Assembly: GCF_015277735.1 (NCBI RefSeq)
Contig: NZ_JADHDA010000005.1
Span: 1-64,000, forward strand
DNA: 64,000 nt
Source of the DNA: Psychrobacter sp. NG254
GTDB taxonomy: Bacteria; Pseudomonadota; Gammaproteobacteria; Pseudomonadales; Moraxellaceae
Direction: 5' to 3'
In this document: positions 1 to 9,328 of the stretch, piece after piece
Numbering within the stretch: the first letter of the stretch is position 1
Layout: the number at the start of each line of letters is the position of its first letter
Position numbers and translations under genes: made by a program
The notes under the pieces: generated by a model
The model's database searches: none
The model's input: the letters and a program-made list of their open reading frames with translations, nothing else
Told to the model about the DNA's origin: nothing

Positions 1-46
1 TAAACTAATCTATTAGTCTCAGTAATGAGCTGCTAAGTTAGTCATA

Positions 47-79
47 AAAAGGCCACCCTGTTTTGGGTGGCTTTTTTTT
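47..79 (+). terminator. Intrinsic terminator of the off-window upstream gene
   Basis: A 7-bp GC-rich stem, GCCACCC at 52-58 and GGGTGGC at 65-71, encloses a 6-nt loop and is followed by eight T residues. The window opens with TAA at 1-3, which may be the stop codon of the preceding gene. In relatives that gene is often tuf, but nothing here proves it. Confidence 0.85.
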
Positions 80-324
80 GTTTAAGGCTACAACTGAGTA
101 AAGAAAGTGCTGTTTCAAACATCAATAGTCCCTCATAGCTTTAATTGATAAAATCAGAATTTATTTATGATATATCGTATTGTAATCTGTGGCATAGCTT
201 GATATATTGGCGCTGCACTTATTGCGAGTCGCTAACCTCAGCGATAGTAGGGGAGTTGTAAACACTACAACCTTTCTAAATAAGTGTAAAATCAGGTAAA
301 AATGATAATTTTACCGTCAAAGGC

Positions 325-352
325 TTGCAATTTATGCTGAATATTGTATAAT
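325..352 (+). promoter_or_regulatory. Sigma70-type promoter for tRNA-Trp and probably secE-nusG
   Basis: The -35 box is TTGCAA (325-330) and the -10 box is a perfect TATAAT (347-352), with a 16-bp spacer. The -10 ends 18 nt before the mature tRNA. A perfect 7-bp inverted repeat (GGTAAAA 295-301, TTTTACC 309-315) lies just upstream of the -35 and could be an operator or an AT-rich upstream element. No terminator follows the tRNA, so transcription probably continues into secE and nusG. Confidence 0.75.
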
Positions 353-370
353 GCTGTCCTTTACACCCAT

Positions 371-446
371 AGGCGATTGGCTCAATTGGTAGAGCATCGG
401 TCTCCAAAACCGAGGGTTGTAGGTTCGAGTCCTACATCGCCTGCCA
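371..446 (+). tRNA. tRNA-Trp (anticodon CCA)
   Basis: A complete 76-nt cloverleaf can be drawn by hand. The 7-bp acceptor stem is AGGCGAT/ATCGCCT, the D arm is GCTC/GAGC, and the anticodon loop is CTCCAAA with anticodon CCA. The T arm is GTAGG/CCTAC with loop TTCGAGT, followed by discriminator G and an encoded 3' CCA. tRNA-Trp directly before secE-nusG is the usual order in many proteobacteria, which supports the call. Confidence 0.97.
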
Positions 447-497
447 TCTTCTTATCTCATCTTTGTTGTACCCCACCATCTCCGAAGCGAGTTCTTT

Positions 498-983
498 ATG
501 AGCAATAATCAGGATAGCCTCGAGACTAAGTTATCTGATGCCAAGGCAGTTGCTGGTGGAATGCTGTCTAAAGATAAGCATATCTCAGCGAGCGGTACTT
601 CTGCTGTTGAAGTTGCTAAGACTGGCTCAATAAAAGATGTGATTTTGTGGCTACTTGCTGCAGCTGTTTTAATCGGTGCGACTCTAGTTAATCAATACCT
701 ACCAGGCTATTGGCAACCTGCCAACGATGTTTGGGTACGTATTGGTATTATTGTCGCATTTATTGTATTTGCATTAGTATGCTTGGCATTAACGCATCAA
801 GGTCGTGCTTTTAAGATTTTGCTAAAAGACGCCACTGTTGAGTTACGCCGAGTGACATGGCCAAGTAAAGACGAAACCTTTCAATACACATGGCAAGTTA
901 TTGTTGTGATTGCGATTGCTGGGTTTTTTGTTTGGTTGTTAGATAACTTTTTTAATTGGTTTGTTGGTATCTTTATCGGTTAA
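498..983 (+). CDS. secE: Preprotein translocase subunit SecE
   Basis: SecE is the small clamp subunit of the SecYEG channel in the inner membrane. The 161-residue product has three hydrophobic segments, at about residues 48-68, 80-100 and 130-153. The conserved cytoplasmic block before the last one contains VELRRVTWPSKDE, the SecE signature. The roughly 45-residue polar, Ser/Ala/Lys-rich N-terminus makes it longer than the 127-residue E. coli protein; similar extensions are plausible in Moraxellaceae. The ribosome binding site is weak (no clear AGGAG before the ATG). nusG follows closely, as in most bacteria, so the pair is almost certainly co-transcribed with tRNA-Trp. Confidence 0.95.
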   Translation: MSNNQDSLETKLSDAKAVAGGMLSKDKHISASGTSAVEVAKTGSIKDVILWLLAAAVLIGATLVNQYLPGYWQPANDVWVRIGIIVAFIVFALVCLALTHQGRAFKILLKDATVELRRVTWPSKDETFQYTWQVIVVIAIAGFFVWLLDNFFNWFVGIFIG

Positions 984-1055
984 TAGCACGTATTAGTGAC
1001 TAGTAATTTGATATTTTCCGACAACAATTTAATTTATAACGATCAGGAGCGTGAT

Positions 1056-1586
1056 ATGCGTTGGTATATTGTCCAAGCGTTTTCAGGATATGAAAAACAA
1101 GTACAACGTTCATTAACTGACCGTATCAATCGTAGTGATTTCACTGAGTCATTTGGTGATGTATTGGTCCCTACTGAAGAAGTCGTCGAAATGAGAGACG
1201 GCAAAAAGCGTAAGAGTGAGCGTAAATTCTTTCCAGGATACGTATTGATCCAAATGGAAATGAATGACAATACTTGGCACATCGTTAAAGAGTGTCCACG
1301 TATTATGGGCTTTATCGGTGGTACGCCTGAGATGCCTGCACCGATTACGCAAGTAGAAGCTGACCGTATTCTTAACCGTTTGAATCAGACTGAAACTGAC
1401 CCTCGTCCTAAGACTCTATTTGAGCCAGGCGAAGAGTTATTGGTTATCGACGGTCCATTCACTGACTTTAAGGGAATGGTTGAAAAAGTCGATTACGAGA
1501 AATCTAAACTACATTTGACTGTAAACGTATTTAACAGGCCAACTCAGGTTGAGCTTGAGTTTAGTAAAGTTGAGAAGCTAGACTAA
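1056..1586 (+). CDS. nusG: Transcription termination/antitermination factor NusG
   Basis: NusG binds the RNA polymerase clamp helices, reduces pausing, and links polymerase to Rho or to the ribosome through S10. The 176-residue product starts [14 protein letters not shown], the typical start of the NGN domain. The middle carries the PGYVLIQM strand, and the C-terminal KOW domain contains [17 protein letters not shown]. The frame stays open to 996, but I chose the ATG at 1056. It has AGGAG at 1045-1049, and the resulting N-terminus matches the family, whereas the 20 extra upstream residues do not. It follows secE and precedes the L11 operon by 90 bp. Confidence 0.95.
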   Translation: MRWYIVQAFSGYEKQVQRSLTDRINRSDFTESFGDVLVPTEEVVEMRDGKKRKSERKFFPGYVLIQMEMNDNTWHIVKECPRIMGFIGGTPEMPAPITQVEADRILNRLNQTETDPRPKTLFEPGEELLVIDGPFTDFKGMVEKVDYEKSKLHLTVNVFNRPTQVELEFSKVEKLD

Positions 1587-1676
1587 ACCCACAACGAATT
1601 CATCAACCGGGGAGCTGTTAGTCAATCGGATATATATCGGTTTGATTCAGCGTTATTACCCATTTAGGAGAGTATC

Positions 1677-2108
1677 ATGGCTAAGAAGATTGATGGTTAC
1701 ATCAAACTGCAAGTGCCTGCAGGCAAAGCAAATCCTTCACCACCTATTGGTCCAGCTTTGGGTCAAAAAGGCGTGAACATCATGGCGTTCTGTAAAGAAT
1801 TTAACGCTGCGACCTCAAACCAAGAGCCGGGTCTACCGATTCCTACTGAGATCACTGTATATAGCGATAAGTCTTTTACCTTCATCATGAAATCACCACC
1901 AGCTGCATATTTACTACGTAAAGCTGCTGGCATTGCTAAAGGTTCTGGTACGCCGAACACTGCTAAAGTCGGTAAAGTTGACCGTGCACAACTAGAAGAT
2001 ATCGTTAAGACCAAAACTGCAGATTTAACTGCTGCTGATCTTGATGCTGCTGTCCGTACCATCGCTGGTACTGCACGTTCAATGGGTATTACCGTGGAGG
2101 GTGTGTAA
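1677..2108 (+). CDS. rplK: 50S ribosomal protein L11
   Basis: L11 forms the GTPase-associated region with 23S rRNA and L10-L12, and is needed for stringent-response sensing by RelA. The 143-residue length is typical. The N-terminal domain shows the conserved [15 protein letters not shown] block, where Pro residues contact thiopeptide antibiotics. The C-terminal rRNA-binding domain carries the GTARSMGI segment near the end. A good Shine-Dalgarno (TAGGAG, 1665-1670) precedes the ATG. The stop codon directly abuts the rplA start, so the two are translationally coupled. The 90-bp spacer after nusG contains an AT-rich palindrome (GATATATATC, about 1628-1637) of unknown role. Confidence 0.97.
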   Translation: MAKKIDGYIKLQVPAGKANPSPPIGPALGQKGVNIMAFCKEFNAATSNQEPGLPIPTEITVYSDKSFTFIMKSPPAAYLLRKAAGIAKGSGTPNTAKVGKVDRAQLEDIVKTKTADLTAADLDAAVRTIAGTARSMGITVEGV

Positions 2109-2810
2109 ATGAGCAAGCTAACCAAACGTCAAAAAGAGATTCAAAGCCGTATTGATAACGAAAAGCAATACACTCTTGAAGAAGCGGTTCAAATCCTTAA
2201 CGATTTGCCAGCGCTTAAATTCAAAGAGTCTATTGATATCGCAGTAAACTTGGGCGTTGACCCACGTAAATCTGATCAAGTAGTTCGTGGCGCAACCAAC
2301 CTACCTGCTGGTACTGGTAAAACCAAACGCGTTGCTGTATTCGCTCAAGGCGCTGCTGCTGAAGCCGCTAAAGAAGCTGGTGCAGACATCGTTGGTTTTG
2401 AAGACCTAGCAGAATCAATCAAAGCCGGTAACATGGACTTTGATGTTGTGATCGCAGCTCCTGATGCTATGCGTGTTGTTGGTCAGTTGGGTACTATCCT
2501 AGGTCCACGTGGCCTAATGCCTAACCCAAAGGTTGGTACAGTTACACCAAACGTTGCTGAAGCTGTGACTAATGCTAAAGCTGGTCAAGCACAGTACCGT
2601 GTTGATAAAGCTGGTATCATCCATGCGACTATCGGTCAAGTTGGTTTCACTGCTGAGCAAGTTATGCAAAATGCTCAAGCACTAATCACAGATCTAAAGC
2701 GTGCTAAGCCTGCTACGTCTAAAGGTACTTTCATCAAGAAAATTACCTTGTCTAGCACGATGGGCCCAGGTCTAACGATCGATGCAGTTCCTTATCGTAC
2801 TGCAAAATAA
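2109..2810 (+). CDS. rplA: 50S ribosomal protein L1
   Basis: L1 forms the mobile L1 stalk that helps release E-site tRNA. In E. coli it also represses its own operon by binding the L11 leader mRNA. The product is 233 residues, close to the E. coli 234. It contains the characteristic segments [16 protein letters not shown] near residue 45 and [15 protein letters not shown] near residue 131, which lies in domain II. The ATG begins immediately after the rplK stop with no intergenic base, and the Shine-Dalgarno (GTGGAGGG) lies inside the rplK end. No intrinsic terminator with a T-run follows it. Confidence 0.97.
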   Translation: MSKLTKRQKEIQSRIDNEKQYTLEEAVQILNDLPALKFKESIDIAVNLGVDPRKSDQVVRGATNLPAGTGKTKRVAVFAQGAAAEAAKEAGADIVGFEDLAESIKAGNMDFDVVIAAPDAMRVVGQLGTILGPRGLMPNPKVGTVTPNVAEAVTNAKAGQAQYRVDKAGIIHATIGQVGFTAEQVMQNAQALITDLKRAKPATSKGTFIKKITLSSTMGPGLTIDAVPYRTAK

Positions 2811-2872
2811 TTAAGTACCCACTCTTCAAATATTTTGAATGATGAGTACAAACTATATTTAACAAATTAGGT

Positions 2873-3020
2873 CAGCGTAGTATTTACTACGCTGTCTAAG
2901 ACCGTAGGTAGAGAGTGGTTCAGAATCATAAATAACGATCTTAGAATGGTTAATTATGAGAACGAGTTATTCTTGTTAATCGACGACAGATGAAAATCTT
3001 AGTTGTCCTACGCAGACGGT
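2873..3020 (+). promoter_or_regulatory. Probable L10-type leader upstream of rplJL
   Basis: The 432-bp gap between rplA and rplJ contains no gene. ACCGTAGG at 2901-2908 can pair with CCTAC at 3007-3011 plus CGGT at 3017-3020, with a 5-nt GCAGA insertion on the 3' strand. An interrupted stem of this kind in the rplJ leader is where the L10-(L12)4 complex is known to bind in many bacteria through a kink-turn, repressing its own synthesis. Just upstream is a 22-nt palindrome, CAGCGTAGTA and its complement around TT (2873-2894), which could be an extra leader stem. Assignment is by position and pairing only. Confidence 0.6.
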
Positions 3021-3242
3021 GATCCACCCAGTTGTTGATAAGAGCCGATAGTTCAATCTATCACTTGATGTCATTCTGATAACGGTGCCGTAATCAGTCG
3101 TTACTAATAAAATCTATTGCTATAGAGTTTAGAAGTAACGTGTCGTATCAAGTCAATCTAAGTCAGTCGCTTGATCATTGAGAACTTCGGTTTTTAGTCA
3201 TTAAGACACTGAGCAGATTGATAAGATTAAAGGAGTCAACTT

Positions 3243-3770
3243 ATGGCATTAACGCTAGAGCAAAAACAACAAGTTGTGGCTGAAGTGTCTGAAGTTGCTG
3301 CTAATGCTTACTCAGCAGTAGCTGCCGAATATCACGGTATTGGTGTTGCAAAGCTTACTAAGCTGCGCGAACAAGCCCGTGAAAAAGGCGTTGTTTTGAA
3401 AGTGGTAAAAAACACACTAGCAAAACGCGCTTTTGAAGGCACTAAGTTTGAGAGCATGTCAGACCGTATGACTGGTCCACTACTTTTGGCTTTCTCTATG
3501 GAAGACTTGGGATCTGCAGCAAGAGTCGTTTTCGACTTTAGCAAAGATAACAAAGCTTTAGAGACCAAATTAGTATCAGTCGGTGGTGTTGTTTATGGTC
3601 CAGAAGAGCTAGAGCGCGTATCGAAGCTACCAACTCGCGACGAAGCACTCTCTATCTTGATGGCTACTATGAATGCACCAGTGACCAAGCTTGTCCAGAC
3701 TATGAACGCTGTTCCTGGCAAGTTAGTTCGCACTGTAGCGGCAATCAAAGACGCAAAAGAAGCTGCTTAA
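3243..3770 (+). CDS. rplJ: 50S ribosomal protein L10
   Basis: L10 anchors the L7/L12 dimers to the ribosome and forms the base of the stalk that recruits translation factors. The 175-residue product begins MALTLEQKQQVVAEV. It shows the KVVKNTLAKRAFEGT segment of the rRNA-binding N-terminal domain, near residue 55, and an alpha-helical C-terminus that binds L12. The start has a strong AAAGGAG Shine-Dalgarno. A leader-type RNA structure lies upstream, and rplL follows after 132 bp. The expected stoichiometric excess of L12 over L10 is probably set by stronger translation of rplL. Confidence 0.96.
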   Translation: MALTLEQKQQVVAEVSEVAANAYSAVAAEYHGIGVAKLTKLREQAREKGVVLKVVKNTLAKRAFEGTKFESMSDRMTGPLLLAFSMEDLGSAARVVFDFSKDNKALETKLVSVGGVVYGPEELERVSKLPTRDEALSILMATMNAPVTKLVQTMNAVPGKLVRTVAAIKDAKEAA

Positions 3771-3902
3771 TTGCTTGTTTTAACGTAACTTTAACATCGC
3801 TATTCTTGGTTGCAATTCATTGCCAACACTACTTAAAACTGTGGCAAGCAATCAAAGCGATATTAGAATCAATTAATTTTTATCAGATAACGGAGAGTTC
3901 TC

Positions 3903-4274
3903 ATGGCACTATCTAAAGATGACGTGTTAAACGCAATTGCTGAAATGTCAGTAATGGATATCGTTGAATTAATCAGCGCTATGGAAGAAAAATTCGGCGT
4001 AACAGCTGCTGTTGCTGCTGCACCTGCTGCTGCTGGCCCTGCTGCTGCTGCTGCTGAAGAAAAAGACGAGTTTGACGTAGTTCTTGCCAGCTTTGGCGAG
4101 AAGAAAGTTGGCGTAATCAAAGCCGTACGTGAAGCTACTGGTCTTGGCTTGAAAGAAGCGAAAGATTTGGTTGAAAGCGCTCCAGCTCCAATCAAAGAAG
4201 GCGTTAACAAAGCTGAAGCTGAAGAGTTGAAAAAGAAACTTGAAGAAGCTGGTGCAACTGTTGAACTGAAATAA
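3903..4274 (+). CDS. rplL: 50S ribosomal protein L7/L12
   Basis: L7/L12 is the multicopy stalk protein that recruits and activates the translation GTPases. The 123-residue product has the N-terminal dimerisation domain (about residues 1-33) and an Ala/Pro/Gly-rich flexible hinge at about 35-53. The C-terminal domain has the conserved [20 protein letters not shown] segment that contacts EF-Tu and EF-G. The hinge is encoded by runs of GCT codons (roughly 4008-4054). This is low-complexity DNA but normal for the family. A strong terminator follows 17 nt after the stop. Confidence 0.97.
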
Positions 4275-4290
4275 GTTTAACGCTGTACTA

Positions 4291-4329
4291 AAAAAAGCTG
4301 GTAATGCCTTGCATTGCCAGCTTTTTTTT
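4291..4329 (+). terminator. Intrinsic terminator or attenuator after rplL
   Basis: The stem AAAGCTGGTAATGC (4294-4307) pairs with GCATTGCCAGCTTT (4311-4324), with one G-T pair and a 3-nt loop, followed by a run of T. It separates the L10 operon from rpoBC. In E. coli a partial terminator at the same place sets the ratio of ribosomal protein to polymerase synthesis. This one looks stronger than a leaky attenuator. Confidence 0.85.
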
Positions 4330-5022
4330 ATTATAATTCGTAGCTTGACCTTTTGTGTCTGCCAACAGTCGTATGCAACAACACGGTGGATACCCATCAA
4401 AAGGACACACGATATACATGCAAGTACACATACCAGTTTTTGAAATCAGTTAATATGAGCTAAACGTCCGTAGATGTTTGGCATTTCTTTGTGTCTGCAT
4501 GCTTTCCTATTAACACTATAGTTTATACTGATTCTAGAAGTTATAGTTACCCCGATTATTATTAATTCTGAAAAGCTTTTGACCTTAGGTTGCTCGCTGA
4601 ATGTAAATTTACTGTCAGTGATTGGATTGATAGACAGTACGTATTTGTAGCGGCTTTGGTTTGATAGTAAATAGTTTAGATGGCAAGTAGCCTAGATGCA
4701 ATCCTAATAGACGTTATTTTTTATTAGCGTATTTATAAAGTAGGCCTGATAGGCCATGAATTATAGATCAATGTGATATTGAATTTTGTGGTTGCAACAG
4801 TCATATAGACTGATTCACCAACCATAAACTCTGGCATTACCGACAAGATTAAGTGAAGTGTGCTAAGCAAGCACTGGTGAGTAAAGTAGTAAGTGACAGA
4901 AAAGACAGAACTGAACACGAAGACCCGTTTTATATTATCGTTTACGTCGCCACGTTTGCATCGTATTTATGCATACTGGCCACGCTTTTAATTTGTTTCC
5001 ACGTTTACTGTAAGGACTCTCG
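4330..5022. other. Long rplL-rpoB spacer without a convincing gene
   Basis: About 700 bp lie between the rplL terminator and rpoB. A candidate promoter has TTGACC (4579-4584), a 17-bp spacer and TGTAAA (4602-4607); the -10 is poor. A small hairpin ACAGTC/GACTG lies near 4797-4814. An open frame from 4853 to 5086 overlaps the rpoB start in another frame and does not look like a protein. The region probably holds an rpoBC promoter and mRNA processing signals, but none is certain. Confidence 0.4.
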
Positions 5023-8000
5023 ATGGCATATTCTTATACTGAAAAAAAGCGTATTCGCAAAAGTTTTGCTGAATTGCCCACTGTAATGGACATTCCCTAT
5101 TTACTGTCTATTCAAGTAGATTCTTATGAGCAATTTTTGCAAGAGCACAAAAAGCCAAAAGCTCGTGAGAATACTGGTTTGCAAGCTGCGTATTCCTCTA
5201 TTTTCCCAATTGAGAGTCACTCTGGTAATGCAGAGCTACAATTTGTTGAGTACTATTTAGGTACGCCTGAATTTGATGAGCGTGAGTGTATCTTACGTGG
5301 TTCAACTTTTGCTGCGCCTATGCGTGTCAAAATCCGTTTGATCATCAAAGACAAAGACAGCAAAGACAAAGACAGCAAAGCTGCTATCAAAGATATCCGT
5401 GAGCAAAGCGTTTACATGGGCGAGATGCCTTTGATGACGGCTAACGGTACTTTCATTATCAATGGTACTGAGCGTGTTATCGTATCTCAGTTACATCGTT
5501 CACCTGGTGTGTTCTTTGACCATGATAAAGGTAAGTCACATTCAAGTGGTAAAGTACTTTATAACGCCCGTATCATTCCTTACCGTGGTTCTTGGTTAGA
5601 CTTTGAATTTGATGCAAAAGACTTAGTCTTTGCTCGTATTGACCGTCGCCGTAAGCTATTGGCTTCTATCATTCTACGTGCACTTGGTCTAACGACTTCT
5701 GAAATCTTAGATTTATTCTTTGATAAAGTCGCCGTATATAAAGCCGAAGAGACGTTTGAGATTGATCTGGTTGCTGATCGTCTACGTGGCGAGATGGCTC
5801 AGTTCGATATCGTATCACCTGAAGGTGATGTGATCGTAGAGCAGGGCAAACGCATCAACGCACGCCGCATCCGTCAGCTTGAAGAAGCAGGTATGACGAA
5901 GATTGCTGTGCCTGATGAGTACTTATATGAGCGCATTCTAGCCGAAGACATCATTGTTAATGATGAAGTCATCGCTCGTGCTAACACGCCAATTGATCAT
6001 GAATTATTGGTTAAATTGAGCGCGTTTGAAGCCAGTGAATCGATTAAAGAATTCAGTATCTTGTTCACCAACGATATCGATCAGGGTAGTTATATTGCTG
6101 ACACGCTACGTGCTGATAGCACCTCAAGCCGTGAAGAAGCATTGATCGAAATTTATAAAGTCATGCGTCCAGGTGAGCCACCAACGGTTGAGACTGCTGA
6201 AAAACTGTTTGAGAGCATGTTCTTCAACGCAGATCGTTATGACTTATCGAACGTCGGTCGTATGAAATTTAACCGTCGTCTTGGTCTTGAATTTGACAAC
6301 ACTGATGATCCAGATATCCAACGTGAACGCAGCGTATTGACCAATGATGATATCGTTAACGTTCTAAAAGAGCTTATCGAGATTCGTAACGGTCGCGGTG
6401 AAGTTGATGATATCGATCACCTAGGTAACCGCCGTATTCGTTCAGTAGGCGAGATGGCAGAAAACCAATTCCGTGTTGGCCTAGTACGTGTTGAGCGTGC
6501 GGTCAAAGAGCGTTTGAGCTCAGCGGAATCTGATAACTTGTCACCACAAGATTTGATTAACTCAAAGCCAGTAGCGGCTGCGGTTAAAGAATTCTTTGGT
6601 TCAAGCCAGTTGTCACAGTTTATGGATCAGAACAACCCGTTGTCTGAAGTGACTCACAAACGCCGTGTATCAGCGTTAGGACCTGGTGGTCTGACTCGTG
6701 AACGTGCAGGCTTTGAAGTACGTGACGTACATGACACCCATTATGGCCGTGTATGCCCGATTGAGACTCCTGAAGGTCCAAACATTGGTCTGATTAACTC
6801 ACTAGCGACCTTTGCTAAAACCAACAGCTTTGGTTTCCTAGAGACGCCATATCGCCGTGTGGTTGATGGTAAAGTGACAGATGTTATTGAGTATCTATCA
6901 GCGATCGAAGAAGTCGGTACAGTTATTGCTCAGGCTGATTCACCAGTAACCGCAGAAGGCGCGTTATCTGATGAGATGGTCAGTGTGCGTAGCTATGGTG
7001 AATTCGTTCGTATGCCGCCAGAGAAAGTGACGCATATGGATGTGTCGCCAAGTCAGGTAGTATCAGTTGCAGCCGGCCTAATTCCGTTCCTAGAGCATGA
7101 TGATGCTAACCGTGCCTTGATGGGCTCGAACATGCAGCGTCAGGCTGTTCCTACACTACGTGCTGATAAGCCGTTAGTAGGTACTGGTATGGAGCGTCAT
7201 GTTGCTCGTGACTCTGGTGTTTGTGTAATCGCTAAGCGTGGCGGTGTGATTGAAGATGTAGATGCCTCACGCATCGTTGTTCGTGTAAACGAAGAAGAAA
7301 TGGTCGCTGGTGAAGCGGGTATTGATATCTATAACTTGGTCAAATACACGCGCTCTAACCAAAACACTTGTATCAACCAACGCATCATTGTTAACCAAGG
7401 TGACGAGATTGCTTTGGGTGATATCTTGGCTGATGGTCCATCAACGGATCTTGGTGAGCTTGCACTAGGTCAAAACATTCGCATTGCATTTATGCCGTGG
7501 AATGGTTACAACTTCGAAGATTCAATCTTGTTGTCTGAGAAAGTGGTTAAAGAAGATCGTTTCACTACTATTCATATTCAAGAATTGACTTGCGTGGCTC
7601 GTGATACCAAATTGGGTACAGAAGAGATTACTGCTGATATTCCAAACGTTGGTGAAGCCGCATTATCAAGTCTTGATGAAGCAGGTATCGTTTATATCGG
7701 TGCTGAAGTTGATGCTGGTGATATCTTAGTTGGTAAAGTCACACCAAAAGGTGAGACGCAACTAACGCCAGAAGAGAAACTACTCCGGGCTATTTTTGGT
7801 GAAAAAGCGGCTGATGTAAAAGACACGTCACTACGTGTTCCAACATCAAGCAAAGGTACGGTTATTGACGTACAAGTATTTACCCGTGATGGCGTTGAAA
7901 AAGATGCCCGTGCACGTGCCATCGAAAAGTCGCAACTTGACAGCTATCGTAAAGATTTAAAAGAAGAGCTACGTATCTTTGAAGACGCAGCACGTGGTCG

Positions 8001-9141
8001 TATTGGTAATCTATTAGATGGCCAAAAAGTCAGTGGTGGTTCTGGTCTGAAAGCTGGTACGGTTATGGCATTGGCTGATATGAAAGATATGAGCCTTGAG
8101 ACATTGCTTGATATCCAGCCAGTTGAAGAAGAAATCTCTGAGCGTCTGACGCAAATCGCTGAATACTTAGTTGATAAGCAAAAAGACATCGACGTGAAAT
8201 TTGCTGAGAAAAAACGCAAATTGACTGCTGGTGATGACTTACAGCACGGCGTACAAAAAATCGTTAAAGTATATCTAGCGGTTAAGCGTCGTATTCAGCC
8301 TGGTGATAAAATGGCTGGTCGTCATGGTAACAAAGGTGTGGTATCACGCATCATGCCTGTCGAAGACATGCCTTATGATGAGAATGGTAATACCGTTGAC
8401 ATCGTACTGAACCCGCTTGGTGTACCATCTCGTATGAACATCGGTCAGGTTCTAGAGACGCATTTGGGTATGGCAGCCAAAGGTTTGGGTGAGAAGATTG
8501 ATGGTATGCTCAAATCTCAAGCAGCGATCAAAGAGCTACGTGGTTTCTTAGACAAAATCTATAACCAAGTAGGCGGTGAGCAAGTTGATCTTGATAGCTT
8601 GAGTGATGATGACATCATGGCATTATCAGACAACTTACGTGGCGGTGTACCGATGGGTACCGCAGTGTTTGATGGTGCAAGAGAGAGCCAAGTCAAAGAC
8701 TTGTTAGAGCTTGCTGGTATGGACCGTGATGGTCAGCAGACATTGTATGATGGTCGTACTGGTCAGAAGTTTGACCGTAAAGTAACGGTCGGTTATATGT
8801 ACATGCTCAAACTTAACCATTTGGTTGATGATAAAATGCATGCACGTTCTACCGGTTCTTATTCACTAGTGACGCAGCAGCCACTCGGCGGTAAAGCTCA
8901 GTTCGGTGGTCAGCGCTTTGGTGAGATGGAAGTCTGGGCACTAGAAGCTTATGGCGCGACTTACACGTTGCAGGAAATGCTGACTGTGAAGTCGGATGAC
9001 GTTGAAGGTCGTACGCGTATGTACAAAAACATCGTTGATGGTGAGCAGTATATGGATCCAGGTATGCCTGAATCGTTTAACGTACTGACCAAAGAAATCA
9101 AATCATTGGGTATTAATATTGAGTTAAAACAAACCCATTAA
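5023..9141 (+). CDS. rpoB: DNA-directed RNA polymerase subunit beta
   Basis: RpoB is the beta subunit, forming half of the active-site cleft and the rifampicin pocket. The product is 1372 residues, against 1342 in E. coli. The rifampicin region reads [11 protein letters not shown], then [14 protein letters not shown]. The usual sensitive residues are present: Asp535, His545 and Ser550, equivalent to E. coli D516, H526 and S531. [13 protein letters not shown] and the C-terminal [20 protein letters not shown] block are intact. A 15-bp tandem duplication (5347-5376) encodes KDKDS twice at residues 109-118, in a region where E. coli has a shorter loop. The Shine-Dalgarno AAGGA precedes the ATG. 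Two hairpins separate it from rpoC. Confidence 0.98.
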   Translation: MAYSYTEKKRIRKSFAELPTVMDIPYLLSIQVDSYEQFLQEHKKPKARENTGLQAAYSSIFPIESHSGNAELQFVEYYLGTPEFDERECILRGSTFAAPMRVKIRLIIKDKDSKDKDSKAAIKDIREQSVYMGEMPLMTANGTFIINGTERVIVSQLHRSPGVFFDHDKGKSHSSGKVLYNARIIPYRGSWLDFEFDAKDLVFARIDRRRKLLASIILRALGLTTSEILDLFFDKVAVYKAEETFEIDLVADRLRGEMAQFDIVSPEGDVIVEQGKRINARRIRQLEEAGMTKIAVPDEYLYERILAEDIIVNDEVIARANTPIDHELLVKLSAFEASESIKEFSILFTNDIDQGSYIADTLRADSTSSREEALIEIYKVMRPGEPPTVETAEKLFESMFFNADRYDLSNVGRMKFNRRLGLEFDNTDDPDIQRERSVLTNDDIVNVLKELIEIRNGRGEVDDIDHLGNRRIRSVGEMAENQFRVGLVRVERAVKERLSSAESDNLSPQDLINSKPVAAAVKEFFGSSQLSQFMDQNNPLSEVTHKRRVSALGPGGLTRERAGFEVRDVHDTHYGRVCPIETPEGPNIGLINSLATFAKTNSFGFLETPYRRVVDGKVTDVIEYLSAIEEVGTVIAQADSPVTAEGALSDEMVSVRSYGEFVRMPPEKVTHMDVSPSQVVSVAAGLIPFLEHDDANRALMGSNMQRQAVPTLRADKPLVGTGMERHVARDSGVCVIAKRGGVIEDVDASRIVVRVNEEEMVAGEAGIDIYNLVKYTRSNQNTCINQRIIVNQGDEIALGDILADGPSTDLGELALGQNIRIAFMPWNGYNFEDSILLSEKVVKEDRFTTIHIQELTCVARDTKLGTEEITADIPNVGEAALSSLDEAGIVYIGAEVDAGDILVGKVTPKGETQLTPEEKLLRAIFGEKAADVKDTSLRVPTSSKGTVIDVQVFTRDGVEKDARARAIEKSQLDSYRKDLKEELRIFEDAARGRIGNLLDGQKVSGGSGLKAGTVMALADMKDMSLETLLDIQPVEEEISERLTQIAEYLVDKQKDIDVKFAEKKRKLTAGDDLQHGVQKIVKVYLAVKRRIQPGDKMAGRHGNKGVVSRIMPVEDMPYDENGNTVDIVLNPLGVPSRMNIGQVLETHLGMAAKGLGEKIDGMLKSQAAIKELRGFLDKIYNQVGGEQVDLDSLSDDDIMALSDNLRGGVPMGTAVFDGARESQVKDLLELAGMDRDGQQTLYDGRTGQKFDRKVTVGYMYMLKLNHLVDDKMHARSTGSYSLVTQQPLGGKAQFGGQRFGEMEVWALEAYGATYTLQEMLTVKSDDVEGRTRMYKNIVDGEQYMDPGMPESFNVLTKEIKSLGINIELKQTH

Positions 9142-9149
9142 GCACGGCG

Positions 9150-9236
9150 GACTGAAGCCACTTAAATATGGCTTCAGTCTATTATTATCCTTAGTGGTCA
9201 ACCTAAAAGCAGTACGCGCATCGCTGCTGCTTTTAG
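9150..9236 (+). other. Two strong hairpins between rpoB and rpoC
   Basis: GACTGAAGCCA (9150-9160) pairs perfectly with TGGCTTCAGTC (9169-9179). CTAAAAGCAG (9203-9212) pairs perfectly with CTGCTTTTAG (9227-9236). Neither is followed by a proper T-run, so they are not standard terminators. They could be sites of mRNA processing or stability control between the two subunit genes, or a weak attenuator. The rest of the 187-bp gap shows nothing else. Confidence 0.6.
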
Positions 9237-9328
9237 TGATTTGTCTCAACCCTATTCATTGCCTTCATTCATCTTATTTGCGTCAATAATACGCTATCAG
9301 ATGATTATAAAGATAACGGAGAAGCAAC

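Noticed and set aside
996..1055. Upstream in-frame extension of nusG
   Set aside because: The 20 extra residues are not NusG-like, and AGGAG precedes the ATG at 1056.
4008..4054. GCT-rich microsatellite-like run in rplL
   Set aside because: It encodes the normal Ala-rich flexible hinge of L7/L12.
3969..4400. Long antisense frame over rplL
   Set aside because: It is a product of the GCT-rich hinge codons and lacks translation signals. Other antisense frames over rpoB, rpoC and gltB were rejected on the same grounds.
4853..5086. 77-codon frame between rplL and rpoB
   Set aside because: It runs into rpoB in another frame, lacks a Shine-Dalgarno, and its composition (hydrophobic end overlapping the rpoB start) looks accidental.
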